Source: Candidatus Poseidoniaceae archaeon
Lineage (GTDB): Archaea; Thermoplasmatota; Poseidoniia; Poseidoniales; Poseidoniaceae
Length of the DNA: 32,916 bases
Assembly (NCBI GenBank): GCA_024958795.1
Contig: JANXHP010000090.1
Coordinates: 1-32,916, forward strand
Reading direction: 5' to 3'
Positions 1 through 8,493 of this stretch are shown here, one piece after another; within the stretch, counting starts at the first letter, position 1, and each line of letters begins with the position of its first letter. The notes under the pieces are model-generated. The model was given only the letters and a program-made list of their open reading frames with translations. It ran no database searches and was not told the origin of the DNA. Made by a program: the position numbers and the translations under genes.

Positions 1-1241
1 TCTTCTGTAACATTATCGAAAACGTGTGGCCACATGAAAACGCCTTCTGAAGCATCACCGAGGAAGTTTTCAGGTTTGTTATCGTTACTGATTCTACCTT
101 TACCCCAAATTTGATTCGCTCCCGAAGCATTACACATATCAACACCGGCTAGGAAATCTTTAGCGTATTTCTCAGATAGCATAGGACCGTATAATACGCC
201 CTCTTGGTGCAATGAATCACCGATTGTTGTAGTCTTTACTTTAGCCATGAATTTTTCCATAAATTCATCGTAAATATCCTTGTGTAGAATTAGATTGCCA
301 AGGCTTGTACACCTCTGTCCAGCAGTACCAAAACCACCCCAATAAGCACCTTCAACAGCATTGTCAATATTTGCACTAGGCATAACTAACAGTGGATTTT
401 TTCCACCTAATTCTAGAGATGCGGATACTAGATTGCGTCCACATACTTCACCGATCATCTTTCCAACAGCAGTTGAACCGGTGAATGAAATCTTGTTTAC
501 TTTTCCTTCATCAACAGCATCAACTAAATGTTGACCTGCTCCTGAACCCTTACCATGAATCAAGTTGATTACTCCATCAGGTAATCCCGATTCATGCATA
601 ATCCTAGCTAATGCAAATGAGAGTAGTGGAGCATCTTGTGGACTCTTCCAAACACAGGTATTACCGCACATAATCGCTGGAATCATCTTCCAAAATGGAA
701 CTGCTGCAGGGAAGTTACAGGCATTGATAATTCCACAGACACCCAATGGCCTTCTGTAGGTGAACAATTCCTTATCAGGTAATTCTGAGTTGACAGTTTG
801 ACCGTATAATCTTCTTCCTTCAGATTGGAAAAATAAGCAGGTATCAATCGCTTCTTGAACAGAACCAGCGGATTCTTTCAATGTCTTTCCAATCTCTCTT
901 GTTTCAAGTGCAACAATAGCATCTTTGTGCTCCATTAGTAGTCTGCCCATATTACCGATTATTTGCCCACGGGTTGGTGCAGGTGTTGACGCCCATCCTG
1001 GGAAAGCAGCATGAGCCGCATCCAATGCGTCATTAACATCAGATTTTGTTGAAAGAGGGAACTCTCCAAGAGTATCAGTTAATATTGCTGGATTTATTGA
1101 GGTAAAAGTAGCTCCATCACTTGACAAAGTCAATTGGCCATTGATGATGTTGTAGCCCTTTACCATCGGTTTACCATGTGGGTTTTCATTCGAAAGAAAT
1201 TCTAAGCCGGTTTCCAATACATGAACCATATTGTCGGCCAT
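1..1241 (-). CDS. Aldehyde dehydrogenase family protein (partial, C-terminus beyond window)
   Basis: NAD(P)-dependent aldehyde dehydrogenase; oxidises an aldehyde to the acid, substrate unknown. About 413 N-terminal residues are visible and the frame is still open at base 1, so the C-terminus lies outside. The Rossmann-fold region includes NACNFPAAVPFW and CGNTCVWKSP. The catalytic general base lies in LELGGKNP and the nucleophilic Cys in GTAGQRCTS. The GQRCTS context resembles the ALDH7/antiquitin-like side of the superfamily, but I cannot name a subfamily. Start taken at ATG 1241 (MADNMVHVLE); no Shine-Dalgarno is visible, so a short or absent leader is possible. It is divergent from cdc48 with a 170-bp gap. 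The family call is firm; the substrate is unknown. Confidence 0.93.
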   Translation of the reverse strand, partial: MADNMVHVLETGLEFLSNENPHGKPMVKGYNIINGQLTLSSDGATFTSINPAILTDTLGEFPLSTKSDVNDALDAAHAAFPGWASTPAPTRGQIIGNMGRLLMEHKDAIVALETREIGKTLKESAGSVQEAIDTCLFFQSEGRRLYGQTVNSELPDKELFTYRRPLGVCGIINACNFPAAVPFWKMIPAIMCGNTCVWKSPQDAPLLSFALARIMHESGLPDGVINLIHGKGSGAGQHLVDAVDEGKVNKISFTGSTAVGKMIGEVCGRNLVSASLELGGKNPLLVMPSANIDNAVEGAYWGGFGTAGQRCTSLGNLILHKDIYDEFMEKFMAKVKTTTIGDSLHQEGVLYGPMLSEKYAKDFLAGVDMCNASGANQIWGKGRISNDNKPENFLGDASEGVFMWPHVFDNVTE

Positions 1242-1399
1242 TGGTGATAACTTATTGAATATGACTATCCGGTTTTGACAAAATTATAGTGAAAAAGCAA
1301 AGTGAAGAATGTGAGAGTTTAAGGTGGTTCGCAGAAACAGAGTGTTTTGAAGAGGGAGGTCGGAAGTGTCTTTGTATACTGTCGGCCTACCAAAACTGT

Positions 1400-1405
1400 G
1401 GTGAT
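1400..1405 (+). promoter_or_regulatory. Ribosome binding site of cdc48
   Basis: GGTGAT lies 6 nt before ATG 1412. It is complementary to the ATCACC found near the 3' end of archaeal 16S rRNA. The same hexamer precedes the DUF58 gene (5720-5725), the GATase-like gene (4100-4105) and the 595-residue membrane gene (15438-15443), so it works as the local start-site signature used elsewhere in this annotation. Confidence 0.7.
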
Positions 1406-1411
1406 TAACTA

Positions 1412-3637
1412 ATGGCAAACAAGAAAGATAAGATTACATTACGCGTTTCAAAAGCGATACCATCAGATGTAGGATTTGGTCGGGCACGCATTTCTGGAGG
1501 AAATGGGCTTGGTCTAAAGCCGGGTGATATTGTAGAGATCAAGGGAGAAGAACGTTCGACCGGTGCAATTTATTGGCGCAGCAGACCTGAAGACGAAAAA
1601 ATGGACTTGATTCGTGTAGATGGAATGGTTCGCAAGAATGCAGGTGTCAGTTTAGGTGATGCTGTTACAGTGACTAAGGTAGAAGCAAAGGAATGTGTAA
1701 AACTGACACTTTCTCCAGTGATGGCCAACAAACAGAAAGTCAAGTTTGGCCCTGGCATCGAAGGTTTTGCTCGTAGAGGATTATCAAAGCGCCCAGTCGT
1801 CAAAGGTGATAGAATATTCATTCCTGGAATGACAATGTTTGCTGAGGCTCTTCCTTTCGCAGTATTGAACACAACTCCAAAAGGTATTGTAAAGGTTACA
1901 CAGGAAACTGATATCGTCATTAAAGATGAACCAGTTGATGCTGAAGACGTAGGTCAAACAGGTGGAATTACCTATGAGGATGTAGGTGGAATTGGTCAAC
2001 AGTTGCTGAAGGTTAGAGAGATGATTGAACTTCCTCTAAAGCATCCAGAATTATTCCGCCGTTTAGGTATTGACCCACCGAAAGGAGTTCTATTACACGG
2101 ACCACCTGGTACAGGAAAAACAATGATTGCAAAAGCGGTTGCCACAGAAGTAAATGCACATTTCAAGAGTATTAACGGGCCTGAGATTATCTCCAAATAT
2201 TATGGAGAATCTGAGAAACAATTACGTGAGATTTTTGATGAAGCAAGTGAGAATTCCCCTGCGATAATTTTCATCGATGAAATTGATTCAATCTGTCCAA
2301 AGAGAGAAGATGTTAGCGGAGAGGTCGAAAGAAGAGTCGTTGCTCAAATGCTCACTCTAATGGATGGAATGCAAGGCCGTGAAAATGTAGTGGTCATCGG
2401 TGCGACAAATCGTAGAGATGCATTGGACCCTGCACTTCGCAGACCTGGACGTTTTGACCGAGAGATTGAGATAGGTGTTCCTGATAGAGAAGGACGACAT
2501 GAAATAATGGATGTTCATATTCGTGGAATGCCAATTTCTGAAGACTTTGATGTAAGTTGGATTCTTGACAATACATATGGATTCGTTGGAGCAGATCTAG
2601 CGGCCTTAGTCCGTGAAGCAGCAATGCTTGCACTACGTCGTTATCTGCCAGAAATTGATTTAGAAGCTGAAACTATTCCTCCAGAAGTATTGGAAAAGAT
2701 GGAAGTAAAGATGAACGATTTCAAAGGCGCAATCAAGGACATAGAACCTTCAGCATTGCGTGAAATTTATGTAGAAATTCCAAAGATTACATGGGATGAA
2801 GTTGGAGGTCTTGAAGAAGTAAAGGATAGACTCAAAGAATCGGTTGAATGGCCGCTAACCAAGCCAGAAGAATTCGAGCACTTTGGAATAAAACCACCTC
2901 GTGGTATTGTATTATTTGGTGCTCCTGGTACTGGAAAAACATTGCTTGCAAAGGCCGTTGCAAATGAGGCACAAGCAAATTTCATCAGTATTAAGGGGCC
3001 TGAAATGATTTCCAAGTGGGTTGGTGAATCTGAACGCGCAATTCGTGAGATTTTCAAGAAAGCTAAACAATCTTCACCTGCGATTATCTTCCTAGATGAA
3101 TTTGAATCAATTGCCAGTATGCGTTCTGGTTCCTCAAGCGAAGGAAGTGATGTTTCAAATCGCGTAGTCAATCAATTATTGGCTAGCATGGATGGAGTTG
3201 AATCATTAGATGGTGTCATCGTTATCGCTGCGACCAATAGGCCAGAGATGATCGACCCTGCATTACTCCGCAGTGGTCGCTTTGAGAGAGTATTGCACAT
3301 CCCGCCACCAGACGCACCAGCTATAGAGAAAATCTTCAATATCCATTCTAGTGGAATGCCATTGAGTAAATTCTCATTAAAGGATATCATCGGTGGATTG
3401 GAAGGATTTACTGGGGCAGACATCGAAGCGGTATGTCGCGAAGCAGCATTGATTACAATGAGGGCAAACAAGAAGAAGGTCACGAAGTCCCACTTTGAGG
3501 AAGCGATTTCCCGAGTTCGCCCAACAGTTACTCATGAAATGTTACAATACTACCAAAAGATGGAGGAGAGATTAACTTCTGGATTATCAAATATCAAGCG
3601 CGACCGTGATACTGGATATGGCATGGAAACCATGTGA
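1412..3637 (+). CDS. cdc48: Cdc48/VAT-type AAA+ ATPase
   Basis: Double-ring AAA unfoldase of the Cdc48/p97/VAT family; it extracts and unfolds proteins, in archaea probably feeding the proteasome. At 741 residues it is normal for the family. The N-terminal double-psi barrel/substrate domain covers about 1-185. D1 has Walker A GPPGTGKT at about 230, Walker B IIFIDEID, and the [16 protein letters not shown] arginine-finger region. D2 has Walker A GAPGTGKT at about 503, Walker [11 protein letters not shown], and [11 protein letters not shown]. The D2 Walker A has Ala where Pro is usual, and the Walker B continuation is DEFESI instead of the common DE(L/I)D(S/A)I; the catalytic Asp-Glu pair is intact. 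Start is supported by GGTGAT 6 nt upstream. The next gene on the strand encodes a PRC-barrel protein. Confidence 0.97.
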   Translation: MANKKDKITLRVSKAIPSDVGFGRARISGGNGLGLKPGDIVEIKGEERSTGAIYWRSRPEDEKMDLIRVDGMVRKNAGVSLGDAVTVTKVEAKECVKLTLSPVMANKQKVKFGPGIEGFARRGLSKRPVVKGDRIFIPGMTMFAEALPFAVLNTTPKGIVKVTQETDIVIKDEPVDAEDVGQTGGITYEDVGGIGQQLLKVREMIELPLKHPELFRRLGIDPPKGVLLHGPPGTGKTMIAKAVATEVNAHFKSINGPEIISKYYGESEKQLREIFDEASENSPAIIFIDEIDSICPKREDVSGEVERRVVAQMLTLMDGMQGRENVVVIGATNRRDALDPALRRPGRFDREIEIGVPDREGRHEIMDVHIRGMPISEDFDVSWILDNTYGFVGADLAALVREAAMLALRRYLPEIDLEAETIPPEVLEKMEVKMNDFKGAIKDIEPSALREIYVEIPKITWDEVGGLEEVKDRLKESVEWPLTKPEEFEHFGIKPPRGIVLFGAPGTGKTLLAKAVANEAQANFISIKGPEMISKWVGESERAIREIFKKAKQSSPAIIFLDEFESIASMRSGSSSEGSDVSNRVVNQLLASMDGVESLDGVIVIAATNRPEMIDPALLRSGRFERVLHIPPPDAPAIEKIFNIHSSGMPLSKFSLKDIIGGLEGFTGADIEAVCREAALITMRANKKKVTKSHFEEAISRVRPTVTHEMLQYYQKMEERLTSGLSNIKRDRDTGYGMETM

Positions 3638-3711
3638 TTTAGGTCACTTGTTGGCGACGCATTGAAGGAGTTCCCCCTCTCGTTGTGATTTTACGGAGCG
3701 AAGTGAGGCAT

Positions 3712-3951
3712 ATGGCAATCTTTGGTCGAGAGTTAATTGGAAGAGAAGTCGTAGATTCTCACGGCGAAGTACTCGGACAATTGATTGATATTATTTTTGA
3801 CAATCAATTGGGAGTAATTACAGAATTCTTAGTCAAAATTGGTAAAGATTTGAATGCAGAATTACTGCCTTGGGTCGCGAAAGATGGAGTTGTTAGCGTA
3901 CCAGTGGCAGAAGTTTCAAGAATTGCAACAAAAGTTCATTTAATTCGTTGA
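3712..3951 (+). CDS. Small PRC-barrel domain protein
   Basis: A 79-residue single PRC-barrel domain (FGRELIGREVVDSHGEVLGQ, then VAKDGVVSVP and a short tail). PRC-barrels are small beta-barrels used as protein or RNA docking modules. Single-domain archaeal versions include the CdpB proteins of Haloferax, which link the FtsZ-associated SepF to the division ring; RimM-like and photosynthetic relatives also exist. I start it at ATG 3712 (MAIFGREL) instead of GTG 3685, because the domain begins at once and the 9 extra residues look unlike it; GGAG and GAGG lie upstream. It follows cdc48 by 74 bp and may be cotranscribed. A division role is inferred from family members only. Confidence 0.85.
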   Translation: MAIFGRELIGREVVDSHGEVLGQLIDIIFDNQLGVITEFLVKIGKDLNAELLPWVAKDGVVSVPVAEVSRIATKVHLIR

Positions 3952-3977
3952 AAACTCTTGGAAAAGTGCCTAAACAG

Positions 3978-3986
3978 TTGTTTTTT
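3978..3986 (+). terminator. U-tract, possible terminator after the PRC-barrel gene
   Basis: TTGTTTTTT follows the PRC-barrel stop by about 27 nt, inside a 157-bp gap before the next gene. Archaeal RNA polymerase commonly terminates at such U-tracts. A weak TGCC/GGCA pairing flanks it. No other evidence. Confidence 0.35.
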
Positions 3987-4098
3987 GGGCATTATTCGAT
4001 ATTATTGGTGTTTGATAATGTTGAGCATATTTCCGTCAATTGTGGGCAACCTTCTAAACCGATATGCTTGCGTGGCTTTGTCGGAATTATGCTCTAGT

Positions 4099-4105
4099 AG
4101 GTGAT
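4099..4105 (+). promoter_or_regulatory. Ribosome binding site deciding the GTG 4109 start
   Basis: AGGTGAT matches the anti-Shine-Dalgarno complement exactly and ends 3 nt before GTG 4109. The alternative ATG at 4064 has no comparable site. Confidence 0.55.
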
Positions 4106-4108
4106 ATT

Positions 4109-5719
4109 GTGGTTGACCTTAACAAATTGAATTATCGAAGACTCGGATTACAAGCCGCATTTTGGTTTGTTCTATCTTTGTTGTTGATGACGATTTTACT
4201 CAACTTTGTTAACATCTCAAACACAAATCAATTATCGGCATACGATGATGATTGGAACGATATGTCTGCATTCAGAGAAGATTTGAATGATGTGGGAATA
4301 GATACTCGTTCACTGGTATCTTCTCCACTATTACTTGCGGATATTGAAGATCCAAGAAATACTACTTTCGTTGTTGCTGGTGTTGAAAGAGACACGCTCT
4401 CACTTCCGCAATTTGATGATGATGGATTTATCACAATCGCTACTGATGATGGTTATTCGCCTTCAGAAGTTGTTGCGATAGTAGAATTCGTTGAAGCTGG
4501 TGGAACAGCATTGGTTCTCGAAGATTTTGGTTTCGCAGGAACTATTGCTGAAGCCTTTGGTGTACGCTATAATGGGTATCAGTTATTTGATACAACATAT
4601 GCTACAGAACTTGATTACAATTATATTTGGATGTGTGTACAAGCGAATCCTTGTGGAATGAATGGAACCGAATTAGACCTTAACACTGTAACACAACATG
4701 AAAGATGGGGTGGTGAAAATGGTGAAGGAACACATCCCTGTATGCTACTTGATGGGAATGCAATGACCAAAGAAGATGCTGGCATTTGCGGTCATCATTG
4801 GAATAATGGGGTAGTCAATTTTGACCCTTCATACAAATTACTACTCAACAATATTACCGGATTAGAACTGATGCCTGGTGTTCAAGGGGCACTTCCTGAA
4901 GTTGCTATTCGTGCAGTCACAAGTAATGAAGCGACAGTAGATGTGAATGGTGATGGAGAAATTTGGGTAGGAAGTGAAATCACAACTGAAACTCCCGATT
5001 TGTGGGGTCAATTCAATCTCAGCATAGAAGCATGTGCTCGTTCAACCTGCGATCCAAATGATGGTGGCAAAATTATCTTCGTTGCTGATGGTTCAGCATT
5101 GATGAATGCAATGTATGATTATGATGGATTCAATGATGGAGAATATGGTGATGTAAGTAATTTCATTCCAGAAAACGACAACCGCAAGTGGGCATTGGAT
5201 GTAATCGCTGAATCTCTAATGAGTACAAAAATTGGCGAGGAAGGACAGGCTGCAGAAAATGCAATGGTAATCTTTGATGAATCAAGACATCCACAAAATG
5301 CAATTCTTGCTGATTCATATAATACAGTATATTTCTTGTTAGTATATTTCACTGGAGAAGGATTAGCAATGCTAATTCTATTCCTTCTTCTGTTTGTTAC
5401 ATTTGAAGCAGTACTTATCAAAAAGCGTGACCCAGAGCCGTGGAGACATGTATTCAGTATCATTTACTATGGCTTTGGAGATGCTAATAGATACATCTAT
5501 TATGGTAAAGTGGAAAAGATACATCAAGTGTTTTTGTCTAAAATCCGTAATCAAAATGGATTGACTCGAGAAGAATTCCATGCTCTGCCCGCAAGAGAAC
5601 TGGTAGCGTTAATCAATGACCCAGTGCTTGCAAAATTCGCAGTAGATTCGAATAGTAAATATTCTTTAGAACAAACCGTTGCTTTGGTAAAGAGAATCAA
5701 GGCATGGGGGCAAAAGTGA
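4109..5719 (+). CDS. Membrane-anchored GATase-like (DUF4350-type) protein
   Basis: A 536-residue protein, first gene of a compact three-gene cluster with a DUF58 protein and a multi-helix membrane protein. One membrane segment lies near residues 13-33. A long extracytoplasmic region of about 370 residues resembles the DUF4350 glutamine-amidotransferase-like fold (AFREDLNDVGIDTRSLVSSP, then VVAIVEFVEAGGTALVLED). A second membrane segment (EGLAMLILFLLLFVTFEAVLI) lies near 408-437, and a 95-residue cytoplasmic tail ends the protein. In bacteria DUF4350 proteins sit with MoxR ATPases and DUF58 proteins. I start at GTG 4109 because AGGTGAT (4099-4105) lies 3 nt before it; an in-frame ATG at 4064 would add 15 residues and place that site inside the gene. 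Function unknown; the domain assignment is by pattern and context. Confidence 0.72.
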   Translation: MVDLNKLNYRRLGLQAAFWFVLSLLLMTILLNFVNISNTNQLSAYDDDWNDMSAFREDLNDVGIDTRSLVSSPLLLADIEDPRNTTFVVAGVERDTLSLPQFDDDGFITIATDDGYSPSEVVAIVEFVEAGGTALVLEDFGFAGTIAEAFGVRYNGYQLFDTTYATELDYNYIWMCVQANPCGMNGTELDLNTVTQHERWGGENGEGTHPCMLLDGNAMTKEDAGICGHHWNNGVVNFDPSYKLLLNNITGLELMPGVQGALPEVAIRAVTSNEATVDVNGDGEIWVGSEITTETPDLWGQFNLSIEACARSTCDPNDGGKIIFVADGSALMNAMYDYDGFNDGEYGDVSNFIPENDNRKWALDVIAESLMSTKIGEEGQAAENAMVIFDESRHPQNAILADSYNTVYFLLVYFTGEGLAMLILFLLLFVTFEAVLIKKRDPEPWRHVFSIIYYGFGDANRYIYYGKVEKIHQVFLSKIRNQNGLTREEFHALPARELVALINDPVLAKFAVDSNSKYSLEQTVALVKRIKAWGQK

Positions 5720-5729
5720 GGTGATATGA

Positions 5730-6983
5730 ATGTGGACACGTAAAGCATCATTCACCTTTACTGGAGGAATTGCCCTCATTCTAATTGGTATGATGATATC
5801 AAATCATCAAATGATGATCTTAGGGTTTGCATTCGTTGCATTCATCGTAGTCAATTCATGGATATCTGGCCATGGAGATGTTGAAGTGCAAAGAAAATTG
5901 AGTGCTGATAATTTGTACAAAGGTGACGACCTCTATGTTGAACTTCTAATCACAAACCGTAGTAATCGTAAGACTCAGTTGCTTGAAGTATACGATAATA
6001 TTCCGCACGAAATGAAATTACGTAGTGGTTTGAATCAGATGCATTTGAATCTCCGTCCTGGTGAAAGCGCTCGCATTCGTTATGTTCTCAGATGTCCATT
6101 ACGCGGACATTACTCAATTGGTCCAGTTTCACTTCGTGCTCGCAATACATTCAATCTAGGTGTTGAAGAGATGTATGTCGATCATCATTCAGACATTGTG
6201 ATATTCCCTCAAATCAAGGATATTGAAGAAGCATTCCTTCGTTCTCGTACGCCTAAGATGTATACAGGTGCAACAACACTGAGAACTCCTGGTCAAGGTT
6301 CAGAATTCTATTCACTACGTGAATATGTACCAGGTGACCCTTTCAAGAATATCAATTGGAAGGCATTTGCACGTACTGGTGAATTAATGGTCAATGAAAA
6401 GTGTAGAGATGCGGTTACGGACCTATACATTTTACTCGATAGTAGAGATGTAGCACGCATTGGAACAGTTCTAAAAAATCCATTAGAAATGAGTTGTGTC
6501 TCATCTGCTAGCCTCGCATCATTCTTCATACAACGCAGAGATTCGGTTGCATTAGCAATTTATGGTGATGGATTATCCTACTTACCACCTGACACAGGAG
6601 ATAAACAATATTTCAAGCTGTTAAGTGCACTTGCTGGTGTTACTCCAAAGGGAAGTATGCCTCTTCAAGCAGTTACTAATTCTTTAAGCGGAAGATTCAG
6701 TAGAGGCTCTCCTGTGTTCATTATTTCCAGTTGTGAAGGTGATGGAACAGTTCCAGCAGCAGTACGTGACCTAGTAGGTCGTGGTCACGAAGTAACAGTT
6801 CTAAGTCCATCTAGTATTGACTTTGAAAGATTGGTTTCAAGAATACCAAGAATGTCATATGAAGTTCTAAAATTGGAAAGACAGAATCGTTTGACAACCT
6901 TAGCAGGTTCGGGCGCACAGGTTATCGATTGGATGCCAGACATGGATTTGTCTCAAGCATTAATGCAGGTTAGGGGGTACTGA
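5730..6983 (+). CDS. DUF58 domain protein
   Basis: A 417-residue protein with two N-terminal membrane helices (about 9-24 and 27-45), a beta-rich segment, then the DUF58 signature REYVPGDPFKNINWKAFAR near 198-216. A von Willebrand A-like region follows, including LYILLDSRD. DUF58 proteins are typical partners of MoxR AAA ATPases in membrane-associated modules of poorly known role, proposed to act in assembly or metal insertion of other proteins. GAGGTGAT (5718-5725) overlaps the stop of the preceding gene and lies 4 nt before ATG 5730, so the two are translationally linked. The next gene follows 1 nt after its stop. No MoxR gene is present in the window. Family call firm, function unknown. 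Confidence 0.92.
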   Translation: MWTRKASFTFTGGIALILIGMMISNHQMMILGFAFVAFIVVNSWISGHGDVEVQRKLSADNLYKGDDLYVELLITNRSNRKTQLLEVYDNIPHEMKLRSGLNQMHLNLRPGESARIRYVLRCPLRGHYSIGPVSLRARNTFNLGVEEMYVDHHSDIVIFPQIKDIEEAFLRSRTPKMYTGATTLRTPGQGSEFYSLREYVPGDPFKNINWKAFARTGELMVNEKCRDAVTDLYILLDSRDVARIGTVLKNPLEMSCVSSASLASFFIQRRDSVALAIYGDGLSYLPPDTGDKQYFKLLSALAGVTPKGSMPLQAVTNSLSGRFSRGSPVFIISSCEGDGTVPAAVRDLVGRGHEVTVLSPSSIDFERLVSRIPRMSYEVLKLERQNRLTTLAGSGAQVIDWMPDMDLSQALMQVRGY

Positions 6984-6984
6984 A

Positions 6985-8211
6985 ATGGCAAGTGAAGTCG
7001 GTGTTCAGTCAGATGTCACAATGACTGATGGAATAGGTGCTCGTACCCTTCATCTGAAATTATTGAGAAAGCAGTGGCAAATTCTCACATTACAAATCCT
7101 TGCTACTGTTGCTCTAATTGCGATGTATCTAGAAGTAGTCTCAACATATGTTGTAGGTTCTATTGATCACACAATGCTATTTGACTCAATTGAGTTGTTA
7201 ATTGGTGACCAATTACCATTAGGGGATTGGTTAACCGGTGAAGGAAGAGAAGGAATGGGTCGCTTCTTTGTCCCTCTTGTACTGGGACTGAGTCTTGGTG
7301 GTGGAATGGCTTTCTTAGCATTCCAATCTCCACAAATGCAACAGAGAATTAAACTTGGATTTATTATTACATTGATTGTAATGTTAGTTGGCCGTTTGAT
7401 ATTTTCATGGCTTACCGGAATGTTGTTCTCATTTGATTTACGCCTACCTAATGATTCTGAACTACAAACACTTCAATGGCCATTATTAATGATAATGTCA
7501 TTAATTATTCTCTTTATCTATCTATTACCAGTGATAATGGGAACAAGAGGAATTTGGGGATTAAGTAGGCGTTCTATTGCTTGGGCAATCGGTTTTACTT
7601 TGATATTCTTAGGAATTCATGCAATCTTAACCTTCCCATTAATCAAAGGGCAACTCGGTTCATATGGAGCTCAATTTGCAACACTTGAAAGTCAGGTAAG
7701 TGATCCAACCATTGGGTTATTTGGATTCAAATTAGTTACTCAAGAACAGTTTAATTTGATTGCAATTGCAATTCTAATCATGGTATTCCAAGAATCATCA
7801 TATGGAGTTATTCGTTATCTTGAGTATGCATATCGCTTACCAGAATCATGTAAGAGAGACCCAGAATATGTTCGTCAAATGGATAATATGCTAAACGGAC
7901 ATCTACGACATACAATAGGATTCTTGGGATTAACTGCAATTGCAACGATGGTTGCATTAGGATTCCATAGTGTGTTATTGGAATTGGTCAGTAATACCAC
8001 AGGTTCTCAATGGGCCGGTCAAGTCAGTGAGTCAATAGAATTGACATTGACTTATGGTTTGGTAATTTCAGCATTGATGTTCCTATCATTGATGGCATTA
8101 ATGAGATTCTTCATCCCTTGGCAGAGAGTGTGGGGTCTAATTCAATCTCGTCTGCCAAATAATGAAACTGCACAGGATAGTGGCAAAGAATTCCTTCAAT
8201 TTGATGCATGA
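6985..8211 (+). CDS. Eight-helix integral membrane protein, third gene of the DUF58 cluster
   Basis: A 408-residue hydrophobic protein of unknown family. I count about eight membrane segments, near residues 33-55, 92-110, 122-147, 163-185, 195-217, 255-270, 311-335 and 352-376. A short polar N-terminus precedes them and a polar C-terminus follows. No catalytic motif stands out. ATG 6985 follows the DUF58 stop by 1 nt, with a G-rich AGGGGGT about 6 nt upstream, so it is coupled to DUF58. Its place suggests it is the membrane partner of the DUF58/GATase-like proteins, much as DUF4129-type or transglutaminase-like membrane proteins occur in bacterial MoxR/DUF58 operons; I see no recognisable version of either domain. 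Confidence 0.8.
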   Translation: MASEVGVQSDVTMTDGIGARTLHLKLLRKQWQILTLQILATVALIAMYLEVVSTYVVGSIDHTMLFDSIELLIGDQLPLGDWLTGEGREGMGRFFVPLVLGLSLGGGMAFLAFQSPQMQQRIKLGFIITLIVMLVGRLIFSWLTGMLFSFDLRLPNDSELQTLQWPLLMIMSLIILFIYLLPVIMGTRGIWGLSRRSIAWAIGFTLIFLGIHAILTFPLIKGQLGSYGAQFATLESQVSDPTIGLFGFKLVTQEQFNLIAIAILIMVFQESSYGVIRYLEYAYRLPESCKRDPEYVRQMDNMLNGHLRHTIGFLGLTAIATMVALGFHSVLLELVSNTTGSQWAGQVSESIELTLTYGLVISALMFLSLMALMRFFIPWQRVWGLIQSRLPNNETAQDSGKEFLQFDA

Positions 8212-8213
8212 AA

Positions 8214-8462
8214 TCAATCACTGTGAACAGTTTGAACTATCCTGCTAATCATCTCTGATAGTATTAGCAAAGTAATTGGTAGTAAGCACCATTCTGCGAT
8301 AAGAGTTAACCAATTAGGAGCTCCTTGTGATTGAAAATAACTTGCAACATCAGAATGAAACAGATATAGTGTAGCAATTACAGAAATAAGTAGTAACCTT
8401 TCTACCCACATTGGGAAACGACGACCTTGTTTTTCATTACGACCAACAAGTGTTACGCTCAA
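8214..8462 (-). CDS. Small two-helix membrane protein
   Basis: An 82-residue protein of unknown family, last gene of the roadblock/coiled-coil unit. Two hydrophobic segments are seen: VERLLLISVIATLYLF and NWLTLIAEWCLLPITLLILS, with a basic stretch before the first. I choose the TTG codon at 8462 because a perfect AGGAGG (8469-8474) lies 6 nt before it. In-frame ATG 8477 and GTG 8510 would give 87 and 98 residues; the latter would overlap the end of the upstream coiled-coil gene. It ends 2 nt from the convergent eight-helix gene. It could anchor the coiled-coil protein to the membrane, which is only an inference from position. Confidence 0.6.
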   Translation of the reverse strand: MSVTLVGRNEKQGRRFPMWVERLLLISVIATLYLFHSDVASYFQSQGAPNWLTLIAEWCLLPITLLILSEMISRIVQTVHSD

Positions 8463-8468
8463 AAAATT

Positions 8469-8474
8469 CCTCCT
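8469..8474 (-). promoter_or_regulatory. Shine-Dalgarno AGGAGG before a TTG start
   Basis: A perfect AGGAGG on the minus strand with 6 nt spacing to TTG 8462. If ATG 8477 were the true start, this same motif would encode two arginines right after the initiator. Confidence 0.55.
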
Positions 8475-8493
8475 CATAAAACCAAAGTTTGGA

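Noticed and set aside
1273-1290. TTGACA followed by TATAGT resembling a bacterial promoter
   Set aside because: The spacing is far shorter than the 17 bp needed, and gene content indicates archaeal transcription; likely chance in AT-rich DNA.
2767-3171. 134-codon open frame on the minus strand inside cdc48
   Set aside because: The cdc48 frame here encodes clear AAA motifs; the antisense frame has none.
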